From Psychrobacillus sp. FSL K6-4046 (lineage in GTDB: Bacteria > Bacillota > Bacilli > Bacillales_A > Planococcaceae): a stretch of 64,000 bases of DNA. The DNA lies in assembly GCF_038624605.1 (NCBI RefSeq), contig NZ_CP152020.1, forward strand, positions 496,001-560,000. Reading direction: 5' to 3'. The position numbers and the translations under genes are program-made. Under the pieces are notes generated by a model. The model was not told the DNA's origin and made no database searches. It saw only the letters and a list, made by a program, of their open reading frames with translations. Shown one piece after another: positions 44,488 to 52,112 of this stretch. Every line of letters starts with the position of its first letter. Positions within the stretch are counted from its first letter, which is position 1.

Positions 44488-44593
44488 TAACGTAAAAATA
44501 TATGTCATACCTTTATTTGAAAAATATAGTTTATAATGTTATATTGATTAAAAATAAGGAATATTCTGTAATTTATGGAGGAGGATTGAAAAC

Positions 44594-45466
44594 TTGCCTA
44601 GATTAGCGATTAAAAATCTTTCAAAAAGCTATAAGAAACAAAAAATACTAGATGATATTAGTTTAACCATCGATTCGCCGGGAATCTGGGCTTTGGTTGG
44701 GCCAAATGGAGTCGGTAAAACTACTTTCTTAAATGTTATTACTAACATACTTTCCGCTAATTCAGGAAGTGTAGAATTGGTCGGTAAATCAAATAAAAAT
44801 TTTAAAGTGTTCAAAGAGGTAGCTTATCTTCAAGACAACTCTGTTCTGTTTGAATATTTAACGGGCTATGATCACTTAAAATACGTATGCGAGGTTAATA
44901 AAATAAGTAAAACCCGAATAAATGAAGTAACGGAATATGTGGGCATGACCAATTATGTGAAAAAGGTAGTGGGGAATTACTCTCTTGGTATGAAGCAGCA
45001 CCTATTGCTAGCTATGGCTTTGGTGAATAAGCCCAAGCTATTATTATTGGACGAGCCATTAAATGGTTTAGATCCGACAAGTGCCATTCTCATGCGAAAG
45101 ATTTTACTAGAGTTGGCAGAGAAGGGTACGACTATTATTCTTTCCTCCCATAATCTTGCGGAAATAGATCGTGTCACCAAACAAATCCTTTTTTTAAAAG
45201 ACAAAAAAATACTCCAAGTCAATATGGCAGAACACGAATCCATTACCTATTTTCTCACTTTGTCGGATTCTCAAAAAGGGAAGTCCTGTCTTATTAAAAA
45301 TGGTTTTTTAGTAAGCGAACAGCAGGATAAGCTTAAATTTGAGTTAAAAGAGCAGCCCTTATCCACAGTGTTAAGCATTCTTCAGGAACATCAAATAGAA
45401 ATCTACGACATCGAAAAGGAAATAACCGGTTCAGAAAAACATTATGAAGAATTATTTGGACTGTGA
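44594..45466 (+). CDS. ABC transporter ATPase (ABC-2 exporter type)
   Basis: A 290-residue ATPase: Walker A GPNGVGKTT, signature YSLGMKQHLLLAMAL (the family's LSGGQ replaced by S-L-G-M, common in ABC-2 exporters of peptides), Walker B LLLLDEPLNGLD and switch histidine SSHNLAEID. A C-terminal tail of about 80 residues follows, probably contacting the permeases. The start is TTG with GGAGGAGG upstream. It forms an operon with the two permease genes that follow. Similar three-gene sets serve antimicrobial peptide immunity, but the substrate is unknown. Confidence 0.9.
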   Translation: MPRLAIKNLSKSYKKQKILDDISLTIDSPGIWALVGPNGVGKTTFLNVITNILSANSGSVELVGKSNKNFKVFKEVAYLQDNSVLFEYLTGYDHLKYVCEVNKISKTRINEVTEYVGMTNYVKKVVGNYSLGMKQHLLLAMALVNKPKLLLLDEPLNGLDPTSAILMRKILLELAEKGTTIILSSHNLAEIDRVTKQILFLKDKKILQVNMAEHESITYFLTLSDSQKGKSCLIKNGFLVSEQQDKLKFELKEQPLSTVLSILQEHQIEIYDIEKEITGSEKHYEELFGL

Positions 45467-45476
45467 GGAGCTCAAT

Positions 45477-46574
45477 GTGAAAATATTCCTATTTGAGATC
45501 AAGAAGATACTCCATGCAAAGGCATTTATCATCTTCATTCTATTAACTGTGTTATTTATTTGTGGATTATATACTCGAAATGTTCTTCAGCAAGATTTGG
45601 TGGCAGCCAATAAGGTACAACAATTCTCCGAACATAGAGGCAATGTGTTTCAGGAAATCGAACGAAACAGACAGGAACTAGAAACAGCCTCAGATCCAGA
45701 AGCAGAGAACAAATTAAATGCTGCCCTAAACTTATATGATGAAATAAATGAACTCATTCAAGCTGTACAAGATAAAAAATGGGAAGTAGAGCTGGCAACA
45801 GAAATTAAAGTCTATCAATCTGCAATCGCTTATCAAGATATGAATGGCGACTTCAGACAGAGTAAGTCAGACATGTTGGATACAATTTCGCTCAATGAAG
45901 AGCTGTTAAAGGAAGGACTGCCAAAGGAGGATTTAAACCTTTCTATTCAGACATCCCTCTTTATGAAAAATGTAGTTGCTCTCCTATTAAATCCTTTTGG
46001 ATTTTTGGTTCTCTTATTGATTCTTGGGACATCCATTACGAGAGAGTTTGAGGAGAAAAATATACAAATGGTATATGTTTTACCCTTGTCGAGACCCTAT
46101 TATTTAATGAATAAGTTCGTTAGCTTTTTTGTATTAGGTGTACTTTGGATGTCCATCGTGTTTTTGACTTCTTTTTTACTTCCTTATCTATTTACTGACA
46201 ACATGGAAAATGGTTTTTCTTATCCATTGACTACAACCGAAGGAAATTTTCTTACATCCGGCAATTACCTCCGAGAAGCGTTTTCCTATAGTTTCGTCTA
46301 TATGATTTTTTCCGTCGCCTTAATCACTCTAACGGGTTTTTTAGTAAGGAATACAATCATAAGTTATTTGCTTATCATCTTTTTACACATTGGGAACTAC
46401 ATCGTATTGGTGAATGGTTTTGTCTATCAGGTAAACCCATTTACATACGGTATGATTGATCTCGCTGTATTGAATCATAAAACTCAGGTACTTTTTGGAG
46501 CAAGTCTCTTATTAGGAGTATCCATCCTTTTAATCCTGGTTGCTATATATATGAGTAAAAGGAGAGGAACTTAG
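45477..46574 (+). CDS. ABC-2 type permease, first subunit
   Basis: A 365-residue permease: helix 1 at FIIFILLTVLFICGLYT, a large extracellular loop of about 130 residues rich in E, K and Q (coiled-coil-like, EIERNRQELETASDPEAENK), then five helices from NVVALLLNPFGFLVLLLILG onward. The helix-loop-five-helix plan is standard for ABC-2 exporter permeases. I take GTG 45477, which has AGGAG 6 bases before it, instead of the ATG at 45444, which lies inside the ATPase gene. Same operon as the ATPase gene. Confidence 0.85.
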   Translation: MKIFLFEIKKILHAKAFIIFILLTVLFICGLYTRNVLQQDLVAANKVQQFSEHRGNVFQEIERNRQELETASDPEAENKLNAALNLYDEINELIQAVQDKKWEVELATEIKVYQSAIAYQDMNGDFRQSKSDMLDTISLNEELLKEGLPKEDLNLSIQTSLFMKNVVALLLNPFGFLVLLLILGTSITREFEEKNIQMVYVLPLSRPYYLMNKFVSFFVLGVLWMSIVFLTSFLLPYLFTDNMENGFSYPLTTTEGNFLTSGNYLREAFSYSFVYMIFSVALITLTGFLVRNTIISYLLIIFLHIGNYIVLVNGFVYQVNPFTYGMIDLAVLNHKTQVLFGASLLLGVSILLILVAIYMSKRRGT

Positions 46575-47861
46575 ATGAGAGGATTTTTATTTGAGTCTAA
46601 AAAGGTACTTAAAAAGAAGACGACATTAATTTCTATTTTCCTCTCCTTTCTAGCTGCCGTTGGTCTTTATATTTTTAATTATGCGGTGGCCGAAGAGGTT
46701 CACGAAGGAAATATAACCAGGCTAGAAAGTTATCCTGAGATGTTTACAAATTTCGCAAATGAATCTAGAGCAGAAAAAGACAAGGCTATCGAGGCAGGAG
46801 ATACCGCCAAAGCGGAAGAGATGGATTCATTTATTAGTCGCTATTTAGAGTCGATTACAAACTATGAAAAAATGATAGAAGCCTATGAGCAAGAAGATTG
46901 GATGTTCTTACATGAAAAAGATATTGATAGTTTACAGATATTTGTGGAAGATCCAGAGGCTGCAACATACGGCATTGAGGAACAATTGGTCTCTCATTTT
47001 ACATTAAGAGCCACTTACGAGGAATTAAAGCTACTGAAGGATATCAACAGTAAGCCTTTTGTTCAAAACACGACAACTCAGCCTCTTCTTGCGACAATCT
47101 ATGATGATTTTACTGGGACGTCTTTGGAACAGTATCTAACTATGACCAAAAGGTATGGTCGAGAAGGCTTTTCCTTTTTAGTTCAACTTATTCAGCTGTT
47201 TTTTATCCCTGCAGTTGTATTGATTGGTTGTTTTATTTTTGGAAACAGCATTGCATCCGAATCAACCAAAAAGAAGAGGGGCCTGAATTTCTATAGAGTG
47301 TTACCTTATTCTAGCTTGAAACTATTTTTCACAAAATATATTAGTGGATACATATATCTACTTATTTTTTCTCTCCTTATGTTAGCAATCCCATTAGTTT
47401 GTAGCCTCTTCACCAATGGGCTAGGTAGTTTGAAAAATCCGATCCTTGTATATGAAGGTACAAAATCAACAAGTATTTTTGGTAACTCCTTGAATCCTAG
47501 AGAAGACCAGTTTCACTTTATAGAATTCCAAGAGTATTTTTGGAAGGTCCTATTATTCTTAATCGTTTTTTCCTTCTTTATGTACTCGCTCTATTTCTTA
47601 CTTGCCCTTTTGACCAAAAATGCGAGCCTTTCCATGGTTTTGTCAGGGGCGATCACTTATATTGGGATGAACTTTCTTTCTTCTGAATTTAATCCTTTTG
47701 TATATACAGATATCCATAGAATTATCACTGGAGAAATAGCTACCCGTACATTTAATTCTGGTTTTACATTTAATACAGGTTTATATATTTCTCTGGCCTT
47801 AGGCATTATTCTAACCATTTTGGGTTATGTAACTTTTCGATTTAAAAGACAAGTAACTTGA
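46575..47861 (+). CDS. ABC-2 type permease, second subunit
   Basis: A 428-residue permease with the same plan as its neighbour: helix 1 (LISIFLSFLAAVGLYIFNYAV), an external helical loop of about 170 residues, then VQLIQLFFIPAVVLIGCFIF and four or five further helices. It starts on the base after the previous stop (TAG ATG), with AGGAGAGG upstream, and so is translationally coupled. The two permeases are related in plan but poorly similar in sequence, pointing to a heterodimeric channel. Confidence 0.85.
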   Translation: MRGFLFESKKVLKKKTTLISIFLSFLAAVGLYIFNYAVAEEVHEGNITRLESYPEMFTNFANESRAEKDKAIEAGDTAKAEEMDSFISRYLESITNYEKMIEAYEQEDWMFLHEKDIDSLQIFVEDPEAATYGIEEQLVSHFTLRATYEELKLLKDINSKPFVQNTTTQPLLATIYDDFTGTSLEQYLTMTKRYGREGFSFLVQLIQLFFIPAVVLIGCFIFGNSIASESTKKKRGLNFYRVLPYSSLKLFFTKYISGYIYLLIFSLLMLAIPLVCSLFTNGLGSLKNPILVYEGTKSTSIFGNSLNPREDQFHFIEFQEYFWKVLLFLIVFSFFMYSLYFLLALLTKNASLSMVLSGAITYIGMNFLSSEFNPFVYTDIHRIITGEIATRTFNSGFTFNTGLYISLALGIILTILGYVTFRFKRQVT

Positions 47862-47924
47862 ATAGGAAGCCTTTCATTTGTGTATCTAGGTGCAACTATA
47901 TATGCATGATTCTCCTTAGCCTTT

Positions 47925-47977
47925 AATCCCTCTCTATACTAGAAATTTTAAATTACTAGAATAGAGAGGGATTTTTT
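47925..47977 (+). terminator. Terminator of the ABC-2 operon
   Basis: AATCCCTCTCTATACTAG with CTAGAATAGAGAGGGATT (one mismatch), then T residues. Confidence 0.9.
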
Positions 47978-48153
47978 GGTCATTAATTGGCATGGAAAAA
48001 TAATTATAGAGTATAATGATAGAGTATTCCTTTTCTTTGGAAAGTCTTACGCTTAGTTTTTTGTAGTTGTGTTAATTTTGTGACAACTTAAATCGCGGTA
48101 TGCTATATTTATAATTAAAATATATGAACGTGAATAAATAGGAGGATTTTAAA

Positions 48154-49419
48154 TTGTACATAGAATTTGTACTTTTAGCTGTTTCCATTGTAGCTTCCTT
48201 TTTCCTTTCCGGAAGTGAAACAGCCTTAATGACAGTAAATAGGACAAAGGTCCAGCTGAAAGCAGAGCAAGGGGAGGTTGCTGCAGTTAAATTACTTGCC
48301 CAGCTAATGAAGCCGGACCGAATGATTATAACGATTCTCATTGGTAACACGGTAGCTAATACATCTATGACGTTATTAGCTATATTAATAGCAGACCACT
48401 ATGATTGGCATATTGGTTGGTCCGTTGTAGTTGTGGCAGCATTTATAATATTATTTTGTGAGGTATTGCCGAAAACCATTGCAGCAACATTTTCTGAAAC
48501 GATTGTTTACATAGTAGCACCATTTATACGTTTCTTAGTCGCAATTCTTCGTCCTATTACTATCTTGATTTCAGAATTTACAAATATGCTCATCAGAATA
48601 GGATCTAATGGGGCAGTAAAAGAAACCATGATTACGAAGGAAGAATTGCTTTCCATGGTGGATCTTGCTTCAAGTGATGGTACGTTTGAGGTAGAGGAGT
48701 CGGAGAGAATTAGAGGAATTCTGGACTTTCCAAATAAGGATGTCTCGGATGTTCTTTGTACACATAGAACAGACGTGGTAGGTATCCCAATAGAAGCTAC
48801 TTACGAAGAAGTAAGAGATATCATTTTAGAACACTCATATACGCGCTATCCTATATATGAAGAGAGCTTAGACACGATTGTTGGGATGTTCTATTCGAGA
48901 ATGCTAATAGAATGGTCTATAGAACCGTCACTTACGCTAGAGGAAATTGTTGATAAAGAACCATTGTTTGTCGTACAAACATTAAGTGTAGAAAAAGTAT
49001 TTAAGTTGATGCTCAACAAGAAGAAGCATATGGCCATCGTTTTAGATGAATACGGGGGTACACTTGGTATTGTTACGCATGAAGATTTAATAGAAGAAAT
49101 GATTGGCCAAGAAATTGAGGATGAGACGGATGAGGATGAAGAAATCCTTCTGTTTGAACAATCGCAAAACCATCTGGTATGCTCCGGACGTTTTGAAATT
49201 GAAGACCTAAATGAAATGTTCGAGCTTTCTATTGAAACAGAAAATGATACAATAGGTGGTCTCGTTTTAGAACAGCTCGGTCATGTACCAGAAGAAAATG
49301 AAAAGTTCCGTTTTGAAAACCTGTATATAGAAATAAACGAAATGGATCGCAATAGAATTGTACGAGTAACGATTACAAAGGATTCAGAGGAAGATACTAC
49401 CGAAACACAAGAGGATTAA
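48154..49419 (+). CDS. CNNM/CorC (HlyC/CorC family) membrane protein with CBS domains
   Basis: The 421-residue protein has an N-terminal CNNM (DUF21) domain of four helices with the marks ASFFLSGSETALMTVNRTKV and FCEVLPKTIAATF, a pair of CBS domains (about 200-320, including DVLCTHRTDVVGIP, SYTRYPIYEES, MAIVLDEYGGTLGIVTHEDLIEEMIG) and a C-terminal CorC_HlyC domain (about 340-415, DTIGGLVLEQLGHVPEE). B. subtilis relatives such as MpfA (YhdP) export magnesium; ATP-binding CBS domains would regulate it. The start is TTG with AGGAGG 9 bases upstream. Single gene; its terminator overlaps the stop codon. Confidence 0.92.
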   Translation: MYIEFVLLAVSIVASFFLSGSETALMTVNRTKVQLKAEQGEVAAVKLLAQLMKPDRMIITILIGNTVANTSMTLLAILIADHYDWHIGWSVVVVAAFIILFCEVLPKTIAATFSETIVYIVAPFIRFLVAILRPITILISEFTNMLIRIGSNGAVKETMITKEELLSMVDLASSDGTFEVEESERIRGILDFPNKDVSDVLCTHRTDVVGIPIEATYEEVRDIILEHSYTRYPIYEESLDTIVGMFYSRMLIEWSIEPSLTLEEIVDKEPLFVVQTLSVEKVFKLMLNKKKHMAIVLDEYGGTLGIVTHEDLIEEMIGQEIEDETDEDEEILLFEQSQNHLVCSGRFEIEDLNEMFELSIETENDTIGGLVLEQLGHVPEENEKFRFENLYIEINEMDRNRIVRVTITKDSEEDTTETQED

Positions 49420-49438
49420 ATTCTCTTGTGTTTTTTTA
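49404..49438 (+). terminator. Terminator overlapping the end of the CNNM/CorC gene
   Basis: AACACAAGAG with CTCTTGTGTT; the stop codon lies in the loop, followed by a T run. Confidence 0.88.
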
Positions 49439-49517
49439 TTTAGGTGCCATTTTTAATTGGTTTTTTATAGAAGACAATGCAATAGATCGAACTAAAAGTA
49501 TACAGTGGTTATATTAT

Positions 49518-49994
49518 CTATTTTATTTTAGTAATTGTGGGTTGTACTTCACTTAATACATCAATAAAATGATTGCCTGTTACATATAAGTGATGTTCAA
49601 GAGTAGAATCTTCTGGTAACGGAAGACTACCGTCAATACTTTTATACCAGGATTCAAAACTTGAATTTTCTACTTTGTAAAAAGTAGAATCGTACAAGTG
49701 ATTTGGCAAACCAGCGTCTTTCCTTTCCTTGTAAATTTCACCAAAAAGGTTTTCCAAATCCGATCTTATATGTTCTTCCAAAATGCGAAAATGACGAACT
49801 GGATAAAAATAATTCTCGTCTTGCTTATATGTGAATTTAAATTCCTGTACAGGGTTGTTGAGTGTACATGTTGCGAATGTTAATTCGAATTTTTCAAAAT
49901 CATAATGCATGGATACTAAGTCCATTGGTTCTTTAAAACGGTCAAATGGATTGTTTTGTATTGGTTCCCAAGTTATTAATTTTCCATTTTCCAA
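49518..49994 (-). CDS. Hypothetical protein, 158 aa
   Basis: I do not recognise this protein. Start TTG at 49994 with AGGAGG 8 bases upstream. It is soluble and rich in aromatic and acidic residues (KLITWEPIQNNPFDRFKEPM, FPVRHFRILEEHIRSDLENL type stretches, HHLYVTGNHFIDVLSEV). It has the look of small single-domain immunity-type proteins of Bacillus, but there is no toxin neighbour. Single-gene unit. Confidence 0.7.
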   Translation of the reverse strand: MENGKLITWEPIQNNPFDRFKEPMDLVSMHYDFEKFELTFATCTLNNPVQEFKFTYKQDENYFYPVRHFRILEEHIRSDLENLFGEIYKERKDAGLPNHLYDSTFYKVENSSFESWYKSIDGSLPLPEDSTLEHHLYVTGNHFIDVLSEVQPTITKIK

Positions 49995-50194
49995 AATTAT
50001 ATTCCTCCTAGGAAGTTAGTGGTTGGCTTTGGCCGCTAGTAGATAGTGCAGGTTGGTTGATGCGTACTTTACTACATGATACCTTTCTTGTTTCTTACAC
50101 GTTTGTAATTTTTCTGAAAGAGAATCCGATGGAGGGTAAGGTTAGGATTTGGCATTATATAGTTATAAGAAAAGCCAACCGGAGGATATTAAAA

Positions 50195-50743
50195 ATGCAA
50201 ATTACAATTGAGAATATATATGAAGAATATAACCGTTACATATACTACCTATGTCTGAAACTGACTAAAAACCCTGTAGAAGCAGAAGATTTAATGCAAG
50301 AGGTATGGATGAAAGTTGTAAGGTACGAGTCTTATATGAAGGAAGTAGACCACGTAAAAGCATGGTTAACAACTATTTGTATGAATACATTCCGCGACCG
50401 TTACCGTAAGCAAGTAAGACGCAGTAAATACGTTGCAAATCAACCTGATCAGTTAGATATTTCATTGCTGGACCTCATTGCTTCAGATGTTTTATCAGTA
50501 GAGGAGCAGCTAGAAAAAGAAGACGTTTGTGAAATTGTCCGCACTAAGATTTCTGAACTAGATGCTATTTATCAAAAGACTGTCATGTATTTCTATGTAC
50601 ATCAATTTTCACTAAATGAAATTGCAGAGGTTATGAAAGTGTCTATAGGAACTGTAAAATCACGCTTATTCCGAGCAAAACAACGTCTAAAAGAAATGAT
50701 TATGAATGACGATCTAGCAAAAGAATCATTAGCTTTTGCGTAA
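50195..50743 (+). CDS. ECF RNA polymerase sigma factor without an adjacent anti-sigma gene
   Basis: A 182-residue sigma-70 family protein. Region 2 is YIYYLCLKLTKNPVEAEDLMQEVWMKVVRYE (residues about 14-45) and region 4 is YQKTVMYFYVHQFSLNEIAEVMKVSIGTVKSRLFRAKQRLKE (about 128-170), whose helix-turn-helix reads the -35 box. ATG 50195 is chosen because GGAGGATATT lies just before it; the longer frame from 50057 has no ribosome site. Unlike the other two sigma genes in this window it is not followed by an inhibitor gene: 245 bases and a terminator separate it from a gene on the other strand. Regulation may be transcriptional or by an unlinked protein. Confidence 0.88.
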   Translation: MQITIENIYEEYNRYIYYLCLKLTKNPVEAEDLMQEVWMKVVRYESYMKEVDHVKAWLTTICMNTFRDRYRKQVRRSKYVANQPDQLDISLLDLIASDVLSVEEQLEKEDVCEIVRTKISELDAIYQKTVMYFYVHQFSLNEIAEVMKVSIGTVKSRLFRAKQRLKEMIMNDDLAKESLAFA

Positions 50744-50760
50744 AATATGTATAAATAAGG

Positions 50761-50792
50761 ACGTGAAATCTTGATGAAGGTTTCACGTTTTA
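50761..50792 (+). terminator. Terminator after the ECF sigma gene
   Basis: ACGTGAAATCTT with AAGGTTTCACGT (one mismatch), 4-base loop, then TTTAG. Confidence 0.75.
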
Positions 50793-50887
50793 GTATTTTT
50801 TAGTTAGGCAATAAATTCAATTGAATGAAATCGATGACAAAAGCGGTGATTATTATGAACTTTTTATTTGTGCCGATTGTAGCAGTA

Positions 50888-50924
50888 GGCTGCGACTCCA
50901 ATGGGAAGAATGATAAGACACGTA
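50888..50924. repeat. Possible fragment of the family A intergenic repeat
   Basis: GGCTGCGACTCCAATGGGA followed by AGAATGATAAGACA resembles the middle of the repeats near 17.2 and 17.6 kb (GGCGACTCCTGTGGGATGAG). The rest of that repeat is missing. Confidence 0.35.
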
Positions 50925-50988
50925 CGTTATATTTATAAAAAGGCAAAGAGCTTGGAATAGCAAACCCAAGTTCGTTTTTCTATTTTAA

Positions 50989-51495
50989 TTAGTCTTTGTT
51001 AGTAGATTGGGAAGTATGAACATTTTGCTCAACGGGATAATTGCTAGCCTCAATTTTAATCCTTGATATTACTTCTTCTTCATTAAGCTCAGTAGGTTCA
51101 ACGCTATAGCGCAGCTGATCGATGAGCTCACTTACCTCATACCACTCCATCAAATCGTCCGGATACTCTAAATCAGATGCAATAATCCGATACATCATGT
51201 AAGCCAAATCAAATATCGCAGAATGACTATTAGCCTCTAGTATTTTAGCTGCTAAATGACCTAAATAATCTCTTGTACATGTTTCAATGGTTGGTGCTTG
51301 TATTGATAACTCTTGTAAAGCCCTTTTGAAATAAACTTCCACTTCGAAAATACTCTCATTATATGAGATGGAAGAAACTATATTTACGGATGATGATGAT
51401 ATATCGTTTGCTAATAAGTTATGGGACCAATTCACATAGTCCTTAGTGGTCACAGTTCTTTTTTGTATTTTATAAAATAGAGCATTGGTTTTCAC
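50989..51495 (-). CDS. Hypothetical protein, 168 aa
   Basis: I do not recognise the family. The start is GTG at 51495 with AAGGAG 9 bases upstream. The protein is acidic and soluble, with a predicted mostly helical middle (LGHLAAKILEANSHSAIFDL, YMMYRIIASDLEYPDDLMEW) and a polar tail. There is no signal or membrane helix and no cysteine cluster. It lies convergent to the orphan sigma gene. A weak minus-strand hairpin (about 50948-50976) follows its stop. Function cannot be given. Confidence 0.7.
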   Translation of the reverse strand: MKTNALFYKIQKRTVTTKDYVNWSHNLLANDISSSSVNIVSSISYNESIFEVEVYFKRALQELSIQAPTIETCTRDYLGHLAAKILEANSHSAIFDLAYMMYRIIASDLEYPDDLMEWYEVSELIDQLRYSVEPTELNEEEVISRIKIEASNYPVEQNVHTSQSTNKD

Positions 51496-51643
51496 TGTAT
51501 TAATCTCCTTAAATAATAATCTCTTTTATAACTTTATACACGATGAACAAAAAAATTTCTATGCAATATGTTATAGAAATAGCTGTTAGTGTTCTGCTTT
51601 GAGATATGCTATTATTGTAAAAAAAATAGAGGGGTAAGACACT

Positions 51644-51688
51644 ATGAATTATATAATCCAATTGTTCAGCTACATGCCGAGCTTGTAG
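51644..51688 (+). CDS. Candidate leader peptide (14 aa) of a translational attenuator
   Basis: ATG AAT TAT ... TTG TAG encodes MNYIIQLFSYMPSL. GAGGGGT lies 8 bases upstream, so the frame has a better ribosome site than many genes here. Its last three sense codons (CCG AGC TTG, 51677-51685) form the left arm of the hairpin described for 51677-51743. This arrangement, a short frame whose translation would disrupt a stem that controls the next gene, is typical of leader peptides such as ermC or cat. Confidence 0.5.
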   Translation: MNYIIQLFSYMPSL

Positions 51689-51743
51689 GGTGCGCTATTG
51701 CCATTCCTTGAAGCAACTTGCAAGCTCGGGTTTCTCAAGGGAG
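51677..51743 (+). promoter_or_regulatory. Candidate translational attenuator in the leader of the small zinc-ribbon-like gene
   Basis: Two mutually exclusive helices can be drawn. Helix 1 pairs CCGAGCTTG (51677-51685) with CAAGCTCGG (51721-51729), nine perfect pairs. Helix 2 pairs TTCCTTGA (51704-51711) with TCAAGGGA (51735-51742), eight pairs including one wobble, and buries the AAGGGAG ribosome site (51737-51743) of the gene starting at 51754. Ribosomes on the 14-codon leader frame would open helix 1. The direction of control (on or off) cannot be told without folding energies and probing. Confidence 0.45.
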
Positions 51744-51753
51744 CTGATACAAT

Positions 51754-52029
51754 ATGAAAAATCGTTCGAAATCTTACACTCGCCATCAGCGAGAGCGAGC
51801 CATTCAAAAAAAGATAGGAATCGTAAGAAACGTTTTTAATTGGGACGACAACGAAGAAAAATTTCTGCCCGTAAGAGGTAAGTTTAACAAAGGCAAGGTT
51901 CATTGTTCTTGTTGGATGTGCCGTTATGAACAAAATCTTGGGATTCCAAAAGCCAAATATCAAGCAAAGTGGCATGCTATGAAAAAAGAGATAGACTTAG
52001 AGTTAACTGTCGATATGGGAGATAACTAA
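51754..52029 (+). CDS. Small basic protein with a CxC-x2-C cysteine motif (91 aa)
   Basis: The 91-residue product is basic at its N-terminus (KNRSKSYTRHQRERAIQKKIG) and carries HCSCWMCRYEQ at about residues 50-60, a likely half zinc-ribbon, followed by an acidic helix. Short proteins with this 'SKSYTRHQR ... KGK-HCSC--C' plan are common among Firmicutes, but no function is known to me. The basic head and metal motif suggest contact with RNA or ribosomes, which would fit its leader (51644-51743), but this is inference. AAGGGAG lies 10 bases before the ATG. Single-gene unit ended by the terminator at 52053. Confidence 0.8.
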   Translation: MKNRSKSYTRHQRERAIQKKIGIVRNVFNWDDNEEKFLPVRGKFNKGKVHCSCWMCRYEQNLGIPKAKYQAKWHAMKKEIDLELTVDMGDN

Positions 52030-52052
52030 CGTTTCCAGTCAAAAGAATATGC

Positions 52053-52092
52053 AAAAAAGCTGATCGCGATACTTCTCACGATCAGCTTTTTA
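52053..52092. terminator. Bidirectional terminator
   Basis: AAAAAGCTGATCG with CGATCAGCTTTTT; shared by convergent genes. Confidence 0.9.
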
Positions 52093-52112
52093 ATGTTTAT
52101 CAGGTTAAAGTT

